Below, one piece after another: positions 33,721 to 45,455 of a DNA stretch of 64,000 bases. The notes beneath the pieces were generated by a model, which saw nothing but the letters and a program-made list of their open reading frames with translations, searched no databases and was not told the origin of the DNA. The number at the start of each line of letters is the position of its first letter. Positions within the stretch are counted from its first letter, which is position 1. A program made the translations under genes and the position numbers. The stretch is from Labyrinthula sp. Ha (taxonomy: Eukaryota; Sar; Bigyra; Labyrinthulida; Labyrinthulaceae): assembly GCA_015227615.1 (NCBI GenBank), contig JAALGZ010000001.1, positions 3,100,001 through 3,164,000 of the forward strand. The letters run 5' to 3'.

Positions 33721-36306
33721 CTAAGTTCCAGCCGCTAGTTGTTGATTTAGCGCGTTTGCAAGACATTGATATTCTTGTTCTACTTTTAAAAGCTCCTCAT
33801 CTGCGATTACTTCGTAGGTTTCTTCCGGTTTTGGCAGTTCCAGGTTAAGAAGAGTTTGGAATCTGTTTATTTCGTTTATGATTTCCTTATTTTGTAATCT
33901 TTTATTTAACTCGGCTTTTTTTTCTTCAAGAATTTCTAATTCCTCCAAAGGTGCAGATCCAGCCGACTTACCAAGAGACATATCTTTCGGACATAGTAGC
34001 TCATGAACAGAACCTTTGGCGTCACCAATTAAAAAGCGTAAAAAGGTGCCTTGATCAAAAATAATCCCGGAAGAGAGTGCCTCCTTGCAAAGCTTTGTCT
34101 CATACACAGGAACCTTGTCATCAACATCCAATCGGAAAATCTGAACAATACCCGTGTTTAGCAAAATTCCAAAAGTTGAAGGAATATCCGGGCAAAGAAC
34201 TGCGTATGTATAATTTAAGTCCAACCCGCAGGAACTTTTCCAGACAATAAGTTTATTCTGGGAAGAGAACACGATTACTGAGTCAACGCTTGTGCTCAAG
34301 AGATAATCTTCCACCGGACTTACCAATTTGAGGCTAATGCATTCAAAGCTATGGATTTGTGATACGAAAGATACGTCATGTGAACATATCTTTGGTTGAT
34401 TAAAATCTGATAATGGAAGTGGAGTGAACATGCAAAGGTTGCCATCCATTGTATTACCCCAAAGGGAAAGTGAATCTATGCCATTTTCAATACAATCTAG
34501 TAGCGTAAAGCTGGCGAATAGGAACTGTGGGTCCGCTTTCTGTTCAAACTTACATATATGTTTTGGTGGGAGTACGGGGAGGTGATGAGGTTGTGATGTC
34601 CACAGCCATATGTTTCCCGTCTCAGAAGCGCTAAGAATAATTATGTCACTAGTTCCATAGTTTTTCTCAAGAACTTCAACGTGCACAACAGCTGAATCTT
34701 GTGAGTTCTTTACCTCGGAAATACCAGTAGGATATACAGTTCTCGTTGTGGCACAGCTATTGGAGGTCAATTCAGCAACAACGTCAAGATGCCACACGCA
34801 TATTTGCCCATTGACTAATCCTCCAACAATCGTGTCTTTACCTTGGCGATGAACCGAAGTGAAGCAAGTCGGGTAACGCCTGCAAAAGAGTTTAATGAAC
34901 GGCTTCAATAGATCAGTTGGTTTCCAGAGTAGGATATGGGATAAGTTTTCTTTATTGTGTATTAGATCCAACCATTCTAGTTCATTTAGCGGACAATCTT
35001 CAAGATACGGATTGGGTTGATATGCTGCAACTAGCAACGTATTTATATTAAGATTCTTGAGAGATGCAACGCGGCGACGCAAATCTATTATTTCAACACC
35101 TAGAACTCTCATGTTTTTGGAGAAATCTAAATGGGTAAATGTCTTTACTGCAATCAGATCATTCTGAGTAGGTTGAACAACACCATTCTGTGTGTTATCG
35201 CCCAATAAATCTAGATCCGTTGGTTGGTTTAGCGATTGTTTGATAAATTGCTGTCCGATGAGATCTATTTTATCCATAAGAAGGTTGTAAATTTCAAACG
35301 GAAATTGATCATCGTGAAAGATTCGACTATCATCTTCGTTGCGCCTAAGAGCAAGATTATTAAATTGCACAGCAGCATCAATTTTCCGATTGTGACTAGT
35401 ACTGGCAGATTTACTATTTCCTACGTTGACATTTGCATATATCAATTTTTTTGAGTTAAAGTTATCAATTTTGTTTGACAAGCGAAAATCTGAACATTCT
35501 AGGTACTGGAAAGTAAAAGAGTTGGACAACTGAATTCCTACATCTCTACACTTCCTGGATAGTCCAAACTTGGGATCTTTATGCGATCTGAAGCTTGCCG
35601 TGATGTTTTCATTTTCAGATGCATCGTGAAAATTTTCTTTAGCCCCATAGAACTTTCTTTCGCGAAGAAAGGAACTACAAAACAGCTCCTCGGCGCTATT
35701 ATCCTCATTTCTGGTAGTCAAATACAAGTTAGTGGCAGCTATGTCCTCAAACGTTTTATCCTGTGTTTCTGACACGTACTGTCCAGGGATAATTGGGACA
35801 GCTTTGTAGGTAAGTTTTTCCAATCTTCTAAGTTCAGTCTCGATTGTCAGCGAGTACACATCCTCATTCTTCATAATAGTCCTGTTGTTTGCAACGGCAG
35901 CTACTTCTTCTTTTTCCCGCTGTATTTTCATAAAAAACTCTTGTGCTGACGGAGTTAAGCATACTACCCAATTTTTTCCAAAAGTCTCTTCTCTATCAGA
36001 AAAACAGTAAAACTTGTCCTCGCCGGAGTTTAACAATGCCACCAGCTCATCTTGAACCCCATGAAAGTCACATAGAACACCTAAGCTATATACTTCGTTG
36101 ACAATTGTTTCGATATCAAATTCAAAGTAGTCAACAACATCTTTCAAGAGTTCCCCATTTTGTAATCCATAACGTTGCTGGGATTTCCCTGTCAGAAAAA
36201 GAGCACGGGCCCCATCAGGCAGTGGATTCGAGGGTTTTTCTTCGGTTTCCACTCTCTTCTTCTTTCCTTTTTTTTTCTTTGCCATTATATTTAACGATAA
36301 AAGCAT
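33721..36306 (-). CDS. axonemal dynein intermediate chain DNAI3 (WDR63/IC140)-like
   Basis: 861 residues from the first ATG, or 854 from a better-looking ATG at 36285 (MAKKKKGKKK). Intermediate chain of the two-headed inner-arm dynein I1/f, working in the ciliary axoneme. Support: Lys-rich start, CRDVGIQLSNSF (family KDVGMQV), a long linker, then degenerate WD40 repeats including DTIVGGLVNGQICVWHLD, ILSASETGNIWLW and IVFSSQNKLIVWKSSCG, and a C-terminal helical Glu/Lys segment. The repeats are diverged, as in WDR63 itself; the related IC138/WDR78 is the main alternative. It converges on the cyclase gene (54 bp) and its ATG follows the CPSF73 stop by 3 or 24 nt, so its promoter must lie inside the CPSF73 coding region. 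Confidence 0.75.
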   Translation of the reverse strand: MLLSLNIMAKKKKGKKKRVETEEKPSNPLPDGARALFLTGKSQQRYGLQNGELLKDVVDYFEFDIETIVNEVYSLGVLCDFHGVQDELVALLNSGEDKFYCFSDREETFGKNWVVCLTPSAQEFFMKIQREKEEVAAVANNRTIMKNEDVYSLTIETELRRLEKLTYKAVPIIPGQYVSETQDKTFEDIAATNLYLTTRNEDNSAEELFCSSFLRERKFYGAKENFHDASENENITASFRSHKDPKFGLSRKCRDVGIQLSNSFTFQYLECSDFRLSNKIDNFNSKKLIYANVNVGNSKSASTSHNRKIDAAVQFNNLALRRNEDDSRIFHDDQFPFEIYNLLMDKIDLIGQQFIKQSLNQPTDLDLLGDNTQNGVVQPTQNDLIAVKTFTHLDFSKNMRVLGVEIIDLRRRVASLKNLNINTLLVAAYQPNPYLEDCPLNELEWLDLIHNKENLSHILLWKPTDLLKPFIKLFCRRYPTCFTSVHRQGKDTIVGGLVNGQICVWHLDVVAELTSNSCATTRTVYPTGISEVKNSQDSAVVHVEVLEKNYGTSDIIILSASETGNIWLWTSQPHHLPVLPPKHICKFEQKADPQFLFASFTLLDCIENGIDSLSLWGNTMDGNLCMFTPLPLSDFNQPKICSHDVSFVSQIHSFECISLKLVSPVEDYLLSTSVDSVIVFSSQNKLIVWKSSCGLDLNYTYAVLCPDIPSTFGILLNTGIVQIFRLDVDDKVPVYETKLCKEALSSGIIFDQGTFLRFLIGDAKGSVHELLCPKDMSLGKSAGSAPLEELEILEEKKAELNKRLQNKEIINEINRFQTLLNLELPKPEETYEVIADEELLKVEQEYQCLANALNQQLAAGT

Positions 36307-36309
36307 AAA

Positions 36310-38926
36310 TTAAGAATCAAAATCCAACGGACAAGTTAGAAGCGATACCGTATCCACAAAACTGACAATTCTGTTCAAGATTTCCTTAACAGGCGTCTTA
36401 GTCTCTGTTCCAGGAGCAAGGTTTAGTAAATGTCCATTTTCATCAAAGAACATTTTACATAAGACAGTTCTCTCTACAGGAGTGGCGGACGGCAATACTG
36501 GGTCCAGTACACAGAGACATGAGTCGACGTTGTTCAGCGCTATATCATCCACAGGTTGACCACCCAAAATGAGCTTAGGGTCAAATCTGAGGTTTTCCTC
36601 TCCAAATTCATTAACAAGTAGTTTCCAAAGAAGGCTAAAACCTTCATTAACCAGCTTGAACTTTTCCAGGATATGGGTTGTAGTTGTTGTGTTTACAACC
36701 TCAGTAACACTAGGATTATGCACATGAGTGCTACAGAGACATCTAGATTGTTTTATTTTCTTCATTGAAGTGTCTGAAGCTGGGAGGAGTGCTGCTAAGG
36801 CTTCGGCAATAAGATCATTTTCAAAGCTTGGTTTCCACGTAAGTGTAACACCTGCATTATTACTTTCGTCAAGAACTAACTGCACTCCCTTCCTTGACCC
36901 AACTACAAAAGAAACAGCGCTTGATTTGCCTTTTTCTTCTCGTTTGGCTGAGGCAGCTTTATCAAAGATTTCAAACAGTTTTCTAATCTCAAACTTTAGC
37001 TCTTCCAAAGAACCTCTAAACGCCACGTTCATCACATTATCAACCTCTATTGAGGTTATGTCAGTGTAGATAGGTAAATCATCTTTATGTATAAGCCTTT
37101 CTTCAAAACTTTTCCTAAGCAAGTATCCATTTAGCTTCAATCCATGAATTGCATCTTGTTCAGCGGAAAAATTGACTATGGCTTGCTTTCTTTTTCTCTG
37201 AGAAAGCTGACCCGTAACTCTTAAAAGCCGCTGCTGCCTGAAAACAAATTTCTTACTTTGCGTGTTAAATGGCATGTATATCCTATATTTAGTAAGATCT
37301 TTCTGTCGAAGTGAAATAATATCTTTTATTGATTCCTCCTTAACTTCGAACTGCTTCAGTTCTTCCTGTTGCGCAGTACCTAAAAATAACTCTTACAATA
37401 AAAAAACTTTTTTTCTCAACTTTTTCCAACTCTTGTTTTGAGATTAGAACCTGTTTCAGTGAATCTTCCAACCCTTTGATCTTCTCCTTCACTTTGTCTT
37501 GATGGAAGGTTAGCAAATGTCTTCTTAACCGACGCATCTGATTCGCATCTCCATGGACAAGAACAGTTTCTTCAGCTCTAAGTTTTCCCACTAAACCCTC
37601 TGAACCTTTAACATCTGTATGTGCAGCAAAAGAAACTTGCTCAATAGAGCAATTAATTGGGATTTTTCTCCCTGACGTAAAAGACTCGAAGGATTTGACA
37701 TTACTCTCCTTAGCCAATGTATAAGCAAGAGTGCCTTCGATGGAGTAACCAGATAAGACAAGTCCATTTCGCTGTTCTGGAGCAATTCTTTCAAAAATCC
37801 TCCTGGAAACTCCACTCTGTAACATCCCAGGGCTCGCCATAATCACACAGGGTCCAGAAAGAATCGAGTTCAAGCTCTCCTTCTTTTCGTCAAGAGGAAG
37901 GATAAAATCAAACTTCCATGGGTTGGATACTTTGCTCTGTTGTATTATCTTATCATTCATCACATTTAAGTATGTTTGATACACTTCTAAAGCTTTCTCT
38001 GCAAGTTTGCTGTAATGGTAAATTTTAAATTGCTGAAGGGATTCATTTGCTTTCCAATAAGCTTCTAAGATCAAAAGAAGTTCTTGCGCTCTACCTAAAC
38101 TGAAAACAGGGATCAGACAAACTCCTCCACGAAACAATACTTCTTCAACTTGCTTCACAAACATTGCTTCCCTCTGTTCCCTCGGTTGATGCATGATAGT
38201 CCCAAAGGTTGATTCCATAATTAACAAGTCAATTTTACTCTTCATGCCTCCATTTTCCTCTTCTGTTACAATTAAGTTGTCAGGTACTTCCGCAGCGTTT
38301 AAATGTCTATCGGTCTCCCCTGAGTAATCTCCAGTGTAGAGAATTTTCAGAGGCCCAATGTTAATCAAAAACATCGCAGCTCCTAAAACATGTCCAGCAA
38401 ATAAAGGTGTAAATTTAATCCCTTCTACTTCTAGCTGCTGGTGAAAGTCAACTATACTACATTTCCTCAAACAGTTTTCGACATCTTTCTCATTATAGAG
38501 CTGTTGATAGTCTGCAGATGCTGAAGATGATGTATTTCTATTTTTTGTTACACGTACATAATCTTTTAGAAGAAGTTCTGTAACAACACGAGTTGCTCTT
38601 GTCATGTAAATTTGCCCTTTGAAATTAGTTTTTTCAGTAAAGTAAGGCAGCGCTGCAACGTGATCTACGTGAAAATGGGATATCAGTATTAAATCAATGC
38701 TTGCAGGATTAATAGTATCAAAAAATGGAAGGGAGCTAAACCCACGTTTCCCTGGATGGAGACCGCAGTCGAGCAATATCTTCTTGTCATTTATTTCTAT
38801 TAGATGGCAAGAACGTCCAACCTCTTTTCCTGATCCCAGTGGCGTAAATGTTAGTTCCTGTGCAAATTTTTTATTTAGTCTGTACTGACTCCTCCTGCTT
38901 GTTTCTGTGATGATATTCGGTTTCAT
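36310..38926 (-). CDS. CPSF3: CPSF73 (CPSF3), pre-mRNA 3'-end endonuclease, 2 exons
   Basis: Two apparently separate frames join across a 31-nt intron (37366-37396) into 861 residues. The N-terminal metallo-beta-lactamase/beta-CASP core is complete: GSGKEVGRSC, HFHVDH (His84, His86, Asp88, His89), AGHVLGAAM, TGDYSGETDRHLNAAEVP, LLIMESTFGT, PVFSLGRAQELLLIL, VIMASPGMLQSG and SFAAHTDVKGS. Downstream of the intron comes the CPSF73 C-terminal domain (IHGLKLNGYLLRKSFEE..., then NEFGEENLRFD). The protein is about 175 residues longer than the human 684, mainly in an inserted linker around the intron and in the C-terminal domain. It cleaves pre-mRNA before polyadenylation and histone mRNA 3' ends. Integrator subunit 11 is the main alternative but lacks this C-terminal domain. 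Confidence 0.93.
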
Positions 38927-39500
38927 ATTCCTTGTAAACGATGTGTTCTTTGTGGATGCTCTCTTGTTGAAAGAGAAATTTTTCTTTGTAGTAATTCAAT
39001 ATTGGGGGTTAAGCATATGATGATTTCGTGGTATGTCTAAAGGTAAACAGTTGGAGAGGATTAAAGCCTAAAGGATATATTCTAATAGATTACCTTGGTT
39101 ATCTTAAGATATAAAAAAACTATAATTAAACAAAATATTAGAAAACTGCTTCTGTTAGTTATAACTGTTAGCTTTTTTGATAGTTACATTTCTTCTAAGC
39201 AAGATTGTCTGGAACATAAAAGTAATCGGAAAAGAAACTAGAATAAATGCTCCATTTAGTACATTTAATTATCAAATTATAGTATCAAGTTCTTAATACT
39301 TATCTAGAAAGATAGCTAATTTACTAGGTCGTTCTATTTCATTAAAAATGTAGATAGAACAAACTTAGAAACATGTAACTTCTCCATTAAAAGATTGCTA
39401 AAACCAAAGCAATAAACTTGAATAATGGCTGTAATTAGTAATAGCGTTGAGTAATCATTGTTAATTTTGATTTTCAAAACTTTTCATCCAACACATCTTA
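38927..39500. other. upstream region of CPSF73, no gene
   Basis: AT-rich with no coding frame. A TCGTTTA element lies 15 nt upstream of the CPSF73 ATG (38935-38941). Confidence 0.5.
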
Positions 39501-41130
39501 GTACTAAAGTAATTTCTATGTACTAATTTGAATGTATACTAACTTAGCTAGGCATGCGACACGTTTACGCATGTCTTATGTTCATGTGTTTCCTATTACT
39601 AGGGTTATAAAGTACTATGGAAAAAGCAGACAGTTCATACTATGTAACAGTAAAGCAGTCATTAATTCTTCTTATTTTCTTATTAGATTTGTTTCGTTGG
39701 GTTTCTTGTTTCGCAGTAAGAAAAACGAACTAAAATCTATGCAAAGTCTTTATTTTCCCGATGCTTCTGTGGGTACATTTATTGAAAAAATTCATTTGTA
39801 CAAAGAAGATTTATAAATGACTTAACCATATCATTGAAAATAATTAGATCCAGTAACCAGCTACCAACTAAAAAATTTGATGGATTATTAGATCCAGTTT
39901 TCAAGAAGTATTGCTGATTGTACTTTCCTTAAATTTAGTTACTTAGCGATGCTAGTATGTTTTCCAGTTAACAACAACAACAAACGAAAACATCAAAGGT
40001 CTCCTGCCAGCTAAATCGCCACCTGTTTTTCTTTATGACGCACTTAAACTAGATTTTTTTGATCTTGAAAATTAACCGTGTTACAAGGTATTCGCACAAG
40101 TTTTTCTTCTTTTCAGGAAAACAGTGTTGGTAATTACACATCTAAAATCAGTTCAACCAACCTAGAGAATAATTTTTACTTTGTGGAGTTTCTTCTTTAC
40201 AATGTTGTCATAATTGCAGAGAAGCCAGTTATCACGCTACGCTTCGCTGCATATGTTGGTTCTTACTCGACATTGTACAGTGCTAGTTTACAGTACTAGT
40301 GCATTCGACATATGCTCTGCTTCACAATCCTAACTGACTCTGCAGTTTTAAGTAAACAGGGATCTTTTTCAGATGCTGTTTAGCTGGTGAAGGCTAGGTT
40401 ACTTTTTTAGATTAAATCCCTGAAGAAAGAAACAAGAAACTTAGCTAGATTAACCTCTTTTAAATTAATGTGTTAACGTATTCGATCTATAGACCTTTTA
40501 AAATGCCTGAGATTGACTAAGTGTAGTACTTGGTTTGGTGAAAAGCAGGTTAAAGCAGCCAACCGTGAATTAGCTTACTTGATCAGTTTGATTTGTCGCT
40601 TTTGTGCTGTACAAAGATCATAATTCCTTTTAGAATACTCAACTAGGCTTAGCTTGGTTACTTTATCAGGGATATGTACTTAGATCTCAAGCGGACTGGT
40701 ATTTTCCTGTAGAAAACTCAGAGCTTTACTTCTGAATTTTTTATTATTAGAAATTCTTGTTGTTGGATAACGTAATTAATTCTTGGGTCATTGCCCAAGA
40801 TAATTACAGATGACCTAATTACTAGGGTAAATATTTGTAGCATATTTGCCAAATATCTCCTTTCCACAGGGTTCTTCAGTAGGCTTTAGTGCAGACTTCG
40901 GCAGAAAACTTCACAGTTTTGCCGCTAGAGTGGCCAAGTATGATCGTAGTCAGTTTCTGCTCTTAGTAATTCCTACAACTCATGTTAGGGAAGTCTCGTC
41001 CATCGGAATAAATGTATCTTGGTACGCCCGAGAACTTTTATGGTTGCAACAACTAAAATGTGGAAGCGCGTCAGTGTCCTTTGTGACGGATAATGTCTGT
41101 TCACACTTTCTTAAAATTGTTGCTTAGAAA
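39500..41130 (+). mobile_element. Ty1/Copia-type LTR retrotransposon fossil (pol 3' part)
   Basis: The stretch near 40870-41130 recalls the RNase H end of copia pol (RELLWLQQL, then a TDN motif), and a stretch near 39530-39650 is possibly the preceding pol segment. The element is broken in several places, looks old, and I did not recognise its long terminal repeats. Outer limits are approximate. Confidence 0.4.
40771..40808. repeat. short inverted repeat
   Basis: Two arms (TAATTAATTCTTGGG and CCCAAGATAATTA) face each other around a five- to six-base loop. It could be a hairpin remnant of a small element; it has no U-tract of a bacterial-type terminator. Confidence 0.45.
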
Positions 41131-41427
41131 AGGTAAATATTCTCTTTACTTGGTTTGGTATCCTTTCCCTTTCCGATATCTATTCCCCAAGCAAATAGGA
41201 CTTTCTTCTTCATAGTTATTCCTAATAATTTCCCAATAGTACAAAGTGTAGGTCAGAAATGAGACCCAAAGAGTACGAAAGTAGGCATCTTATCATAAAT
41301 TTGATTTAACCACTACTCAAAAGAATGCGAAAAACGACCACAGTAACAAATTCACTCTTATTATTCACGCAACAACAAATCAGGGTTAGATGTGTTTTAA
41401 GGAAAACACTAATAGTGTTTCCAAAAC

Positions 41428-44400
41428 TTAGGTTGAAAACAAAAAGCGCATATCTTCCGCGCTTAGTTGTTTTATGGCAGTCGCTGAGCCATCAACAGCC
41501 CCTTTGAAAATTAGTTCTTTCGTTTGTTGCAACTCATGCATCCTATCTTCTATAGTGTCGTTAGTAACGAACAATACTGCCTTCACGGCTCTTAATTGCC
41601 CAATACGATGTGCACGTTGGTAAGCTTGATTGTGTACCTAAAGTAAGTAAGAAAACTTCATATACCTGCGGGTTCCACCAGGTTTCAAGTATAAGGACAT
41701 GGCTTGCAATTTGCAAATTCAATCCTTCACCACCTGCTTTCAAACTCATAATCAATACTCTTACGTTATCATCTTTTCTGAAAGCTTCTAAAACCGCCTT
41801 CCTTTCCTTCACCGGAAGGCTACCGACAAGTTTAACAGTTTCTATCCCTTCAATTCTCAACCTGAACTGGACCATATCAATCATATCAGAATATTGGGAG
41901 AAAATAATGGCCTTATGGGGAGGATGACCCTTCTCCACTTTTAGTTTATTCATTTTCTTTATTTCTTCAACGACAGCATCCATCTTAGTACTTGAGGTGA
42001 AGTTGGCAGTTGAGATCTTTTGTAGGATACTCTTCCTACCAAGTAATAGTTGGCGCTCCTTTGGCTGCTTCCTGTCGAGCTCACCTATTGTCTCCATTTT
42101 AGCTGGAAGCTGTTTCAAAGAGGCGTCCTTGGATTGCTGGTCATCAAGCATCTTGCTTATTTTCTGACGACAAAGGGGGCAGCCTTTCTTCCAGCCTTTT
42201 GAGCACCCTTTACACATACACATATGCCCACAAGGCAAGGTGAGAACACTTGCTGCTTCATCTAAACATATAGTGCAAAGATTACTATCCGATGGGTCGA
42301 ATACATCACCAGCATCACTGAGGTGCAAATTCAGTTCAACTTTTAAAGGTTGATAACACGCAGGACATTGAGGAACCACTTGCTGAGCTGTACCGTCATT
42401 AATTACAGTGGCGATGCAGCTCTTATGGTAAGTATGCCTGCAATAGGTTATGGCCAATTCTTCTATTCTTTCGACATCGGAGTTGCAAATGTAACAAATA
42501 TCGCATTTACCAGAGCTATAAGTTTCTATTTGCTGTTGTCTAAACTCACCATCTACTTGGAATGTTGAAGAGCTACCATGAATAACCAGAAAAGGATGAT
42601 CAGCCGCCCGCCTTAACCTACTAAGCAATTCAAAAATATGAGCATAGTTATGCAACAATGTTCCTTTTTTTACGAAGGTATCAAACTTGGCCTTGGTATT
42701 CTTGTAAATAGATTCATAGAAGTCTCTCTCCTCTTCAGAAAAATCAAGTTTTATTGTTTCTATAGAAAGCTCTGGGAGGTCGATATCTTTTGCAACCTCT
42801 TCTTTTGTTCGGCGAAGCATAATCTTATGCAACAGCTCAACCCGTAGGGTTTGCATTGCCCTTTTCCCGGGCTTGTTCATACCATATTTTTGTATTGGAT
42901 TCATAATGTGTTTATTAAAATAATTGAAGTGTCTAAGAGGACTATGACCACATTGGAAGCATCTTTTGTTTTCAATCCCCATTTGCCAGTTAAGACTACT
43001 GCATTCACAGCCTTTGCAGCTACAGAAATAGTAACCAAAGGGATTTACTTGCAAAAACCGAATCAAAGAATGTAACTCAGCCACACGATTTTGAAGCGGC
43101 GTACCTGTCAAGCACCATCGAAAGCACGCTTTTTCACTTCCCTTGTTTTCGGCCTCAGGTCCTCTGAGAGCGAAGATAGCTTTTGCTGTAGCGTTTTGTC
43201 TAGATTTAATCTTGTGCGCTTCATCCAGCACAATTCGGCCCCAGGAAATACAATGCAGCACGCTCATTCCAAGATCTACTCCAAAATCATCGACAACCTT
43301 ACCTTGTTCAGCATAACGAAAAGGGTTTGATGCCTTTTTCTTAGGTTCTTCAAGGTCTGTGGCAGTTTCCTCTTCAGAGCTTTCGACTTGGTACTCTAAA
43401 GTTTCTCCATTGTTGCTTTGCACCAGTTTCCCTTTTTGTTTACTACGAGCAAAACTCCTGCGATTTTTCCTTGTTTTGGGACTGACGTGATTCAGAAGCT
43501 CACTGTATTTCTTACTCTTAGGTGACCACCTGACAGGTTCAAAGTTTGTGCTCTGGTACAACACTTTCAACTCCACTTCTTGATCAACCTCCCCGACCTC
43601 TCCTTTAGCTTTGCCTCTAGCAGTTTTCTTTCTACTAATTTCTTCTTCTGAGGTTTCCTCAGTTTCAGTAGCTGTAGTACTTTCTTCATAGTCACTATCA
43701 CTGTCAGAAGTTTCGTCCAGCTTTTTGGTGGAACGCTTTGCACTCAATCTTGGCTTCTTTGATCTTTTTCCTCTAAGTAAGGACTTCCTTTTAACGGTCT
43801 TCTTTGGGGGTGGTAACTTCTTAACAGGTTGTGAACGTAATGTACGTTTCGCCTGAAGTTTTCTAGCTTTTTCACCAGAGGTGTACATAGAAACAGGCAC
43901 TTTGTTAGCCTCTAGCATGAGGTCTTTGTATATATTTCCTGGAGTAGATATAGAACTTTTCTTAACCCCAATCTTTAGAGTAGCCATAGCCTTTCGTGTT
44001 GCCTCTTTCTGCTTGCTCTCTGCCTTTTCCGTTTTTGCCAGTTTATAGGTTCTCATTGCATTAGGACCACAGAAATATTTATTGTGAGCCCTCAACTTCG
44101 CAGGAAGAAACCTCCTTGCACAATACTGACATTCCTTTTTTATAAGTTCTGCGCATTTCCTGTATTGACTCATAACTGTAGGATAAGTTGTCAAAATTAC
44201 ATCATATCTTAAAATGTCTCCAGGGGTCAGTCTCTTTTGGTCGGCAGAAGATCCGTGAAAGCAATAAACTCGCAGAGTATCCTGGGAACAATGAACCAGT
44301 ATCTCTTGCTGCCATTGAAGCATAGCAGAAGCCGGGCAAACTATTAGGGTAGGACCCTGATCTACACCAGCCGCTTTTTGATGAGTAAGTAGTCCCAATG

Positions 44401-44992
44401 TTTGCAAAGTTTTTCCCAGACCCATCTGATCCGCTAGCACACCACCATGAAAAACACTGTGTTCTTGCTCAACCATCCAGCTTACACCCACTCTTTGAAA
44501 TGGCATTAGAGTAGCCTCCATGCCCTTTGGTTGGGGAATAATGTTCATTTCTTTCATTTCTTGTTTGCGTTTCTGATCTAGCTCTTCTAGTTCTTTTAGC
44601 ACACTGTCCTCTGTATCATCATCCTCTATAAATCTATTTCTAGCCGCACGTAGTACAGTTTTTCTATCTGGCATCGTTAGCTTCTTGTAACCAAAAATAT
44701 CATCTGCCTTAATTGAATATACCTGTCCTGTAGTTTCATTCGGCTGAGGCAACAACGAGTCACTAGCTATTATGCAGAAACATTCAGGGTGACTCCATGA
44801 AGAAATTATACCTCTGACTTTCACTGGCTTCCCAATACGAAGCGATTTATTCTTTATGAGTTCGCCACACATTCTACATTTTGCCTTTCCAGACCTTGCA
44901 TACTCAGCAATAAGGAAGTATCGATGTTCATTCTCAGCTGCCAGATCCCATTCCCCTTTTGCGCTTACAGTAAGTGGAAGTTGATTAGTCAT
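41428..44992 (-). CDS. RAD16/RAD5-family SNF2 ATPase with RING fingers, 2 exons
   Basis: Exons 44992-41666 and 41637-41428 join across a 28-nt intron to give 1178 residues; the second exon restores helicase motif VI (HNQAYQRAHRIGQ) and the C-terminus. Order: a PARP-type zinc finger (Cys39, Cys42, His68, Cys71), Walker A DQMGLGKT (188-195), a long Lys/Arg/Ser- and acid-rich insert (about 310-550), DEAH box (about 588), RING-like CDICYICN...CPACYQ (about 828), a second RING CTICLDEAAS...CPLCRQ (about 904), then the second helicase lobe. RAD16 works in global-genome nucleotide excision repair; RAD5/HLTF relatives act in damage tolerance. The insert between Walker A and DEAH makes that interval roughly 400 residues. 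Two RINGs and an N-terminal PARP finger are the unusual points. Confidence 0.9.
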
Positions 44993-45455
44993 CGGTGTTT
45001 TTCTTTCAAGTTCTTACACTTTTTTTATGAGTAACGGTTTTCACGAATTTTGGATTGAAACTTGGGAATTTTAGTTGTGTTAAGGTGTTCTTGTTTGTGG
45101 GCTAATTAAATAGCACAATTCAGGCCATATGACCCAAGCAGAAATATTTGTAGAACCTAGCTTTTAATACATTGAGCTACTTTTTGCTATTTCTCTAGAA
45201 CTTTGAGTAAGTTATTATATTAAGTTAAGTATCATCTGATATTCTACCAAGTTGGTCTACCTTCTTTACAAATTAAAATTCTGACACTTTGATTTTTCAT
45301 ATTGCTTCACTTCTACCTTTTTTAAGCTATTCCACACTTTTAAAGTTACTCCTTTCTTTGGTGCCTAAGATTCGAAGACATATTCCTTCTTATACTGCAG
45401 CGCTTTGCCTATTGAACCGTTGAAATCAGTATGAATTATCTAAGTAGTAGGAACT
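44993..45455. promoter_or_regulatory. upstream region of RAD16-like gene
   Basis: No coding frame. An AACGG string at 45033-45037 (CCGTTAC read on the gene's strand) lies about 45 nt upstream of the ATG, resembling the element found near other starts. Confidence 0.3.

Noticed and set aside
36310-37275. A separate 321-codon gene of unknown function
   Set aside because: It continues in frame from the CPSF73 frame once a 31-nt intron is removed and matches the CPSF73 C-terminal domain, so it is an exon.
37340-37396. CPSF73 truncated at 37340
   Set aside because: The last 18 or so codons of that frame read into the intron and out of frame; the family C-terminus lies beyond the intron.
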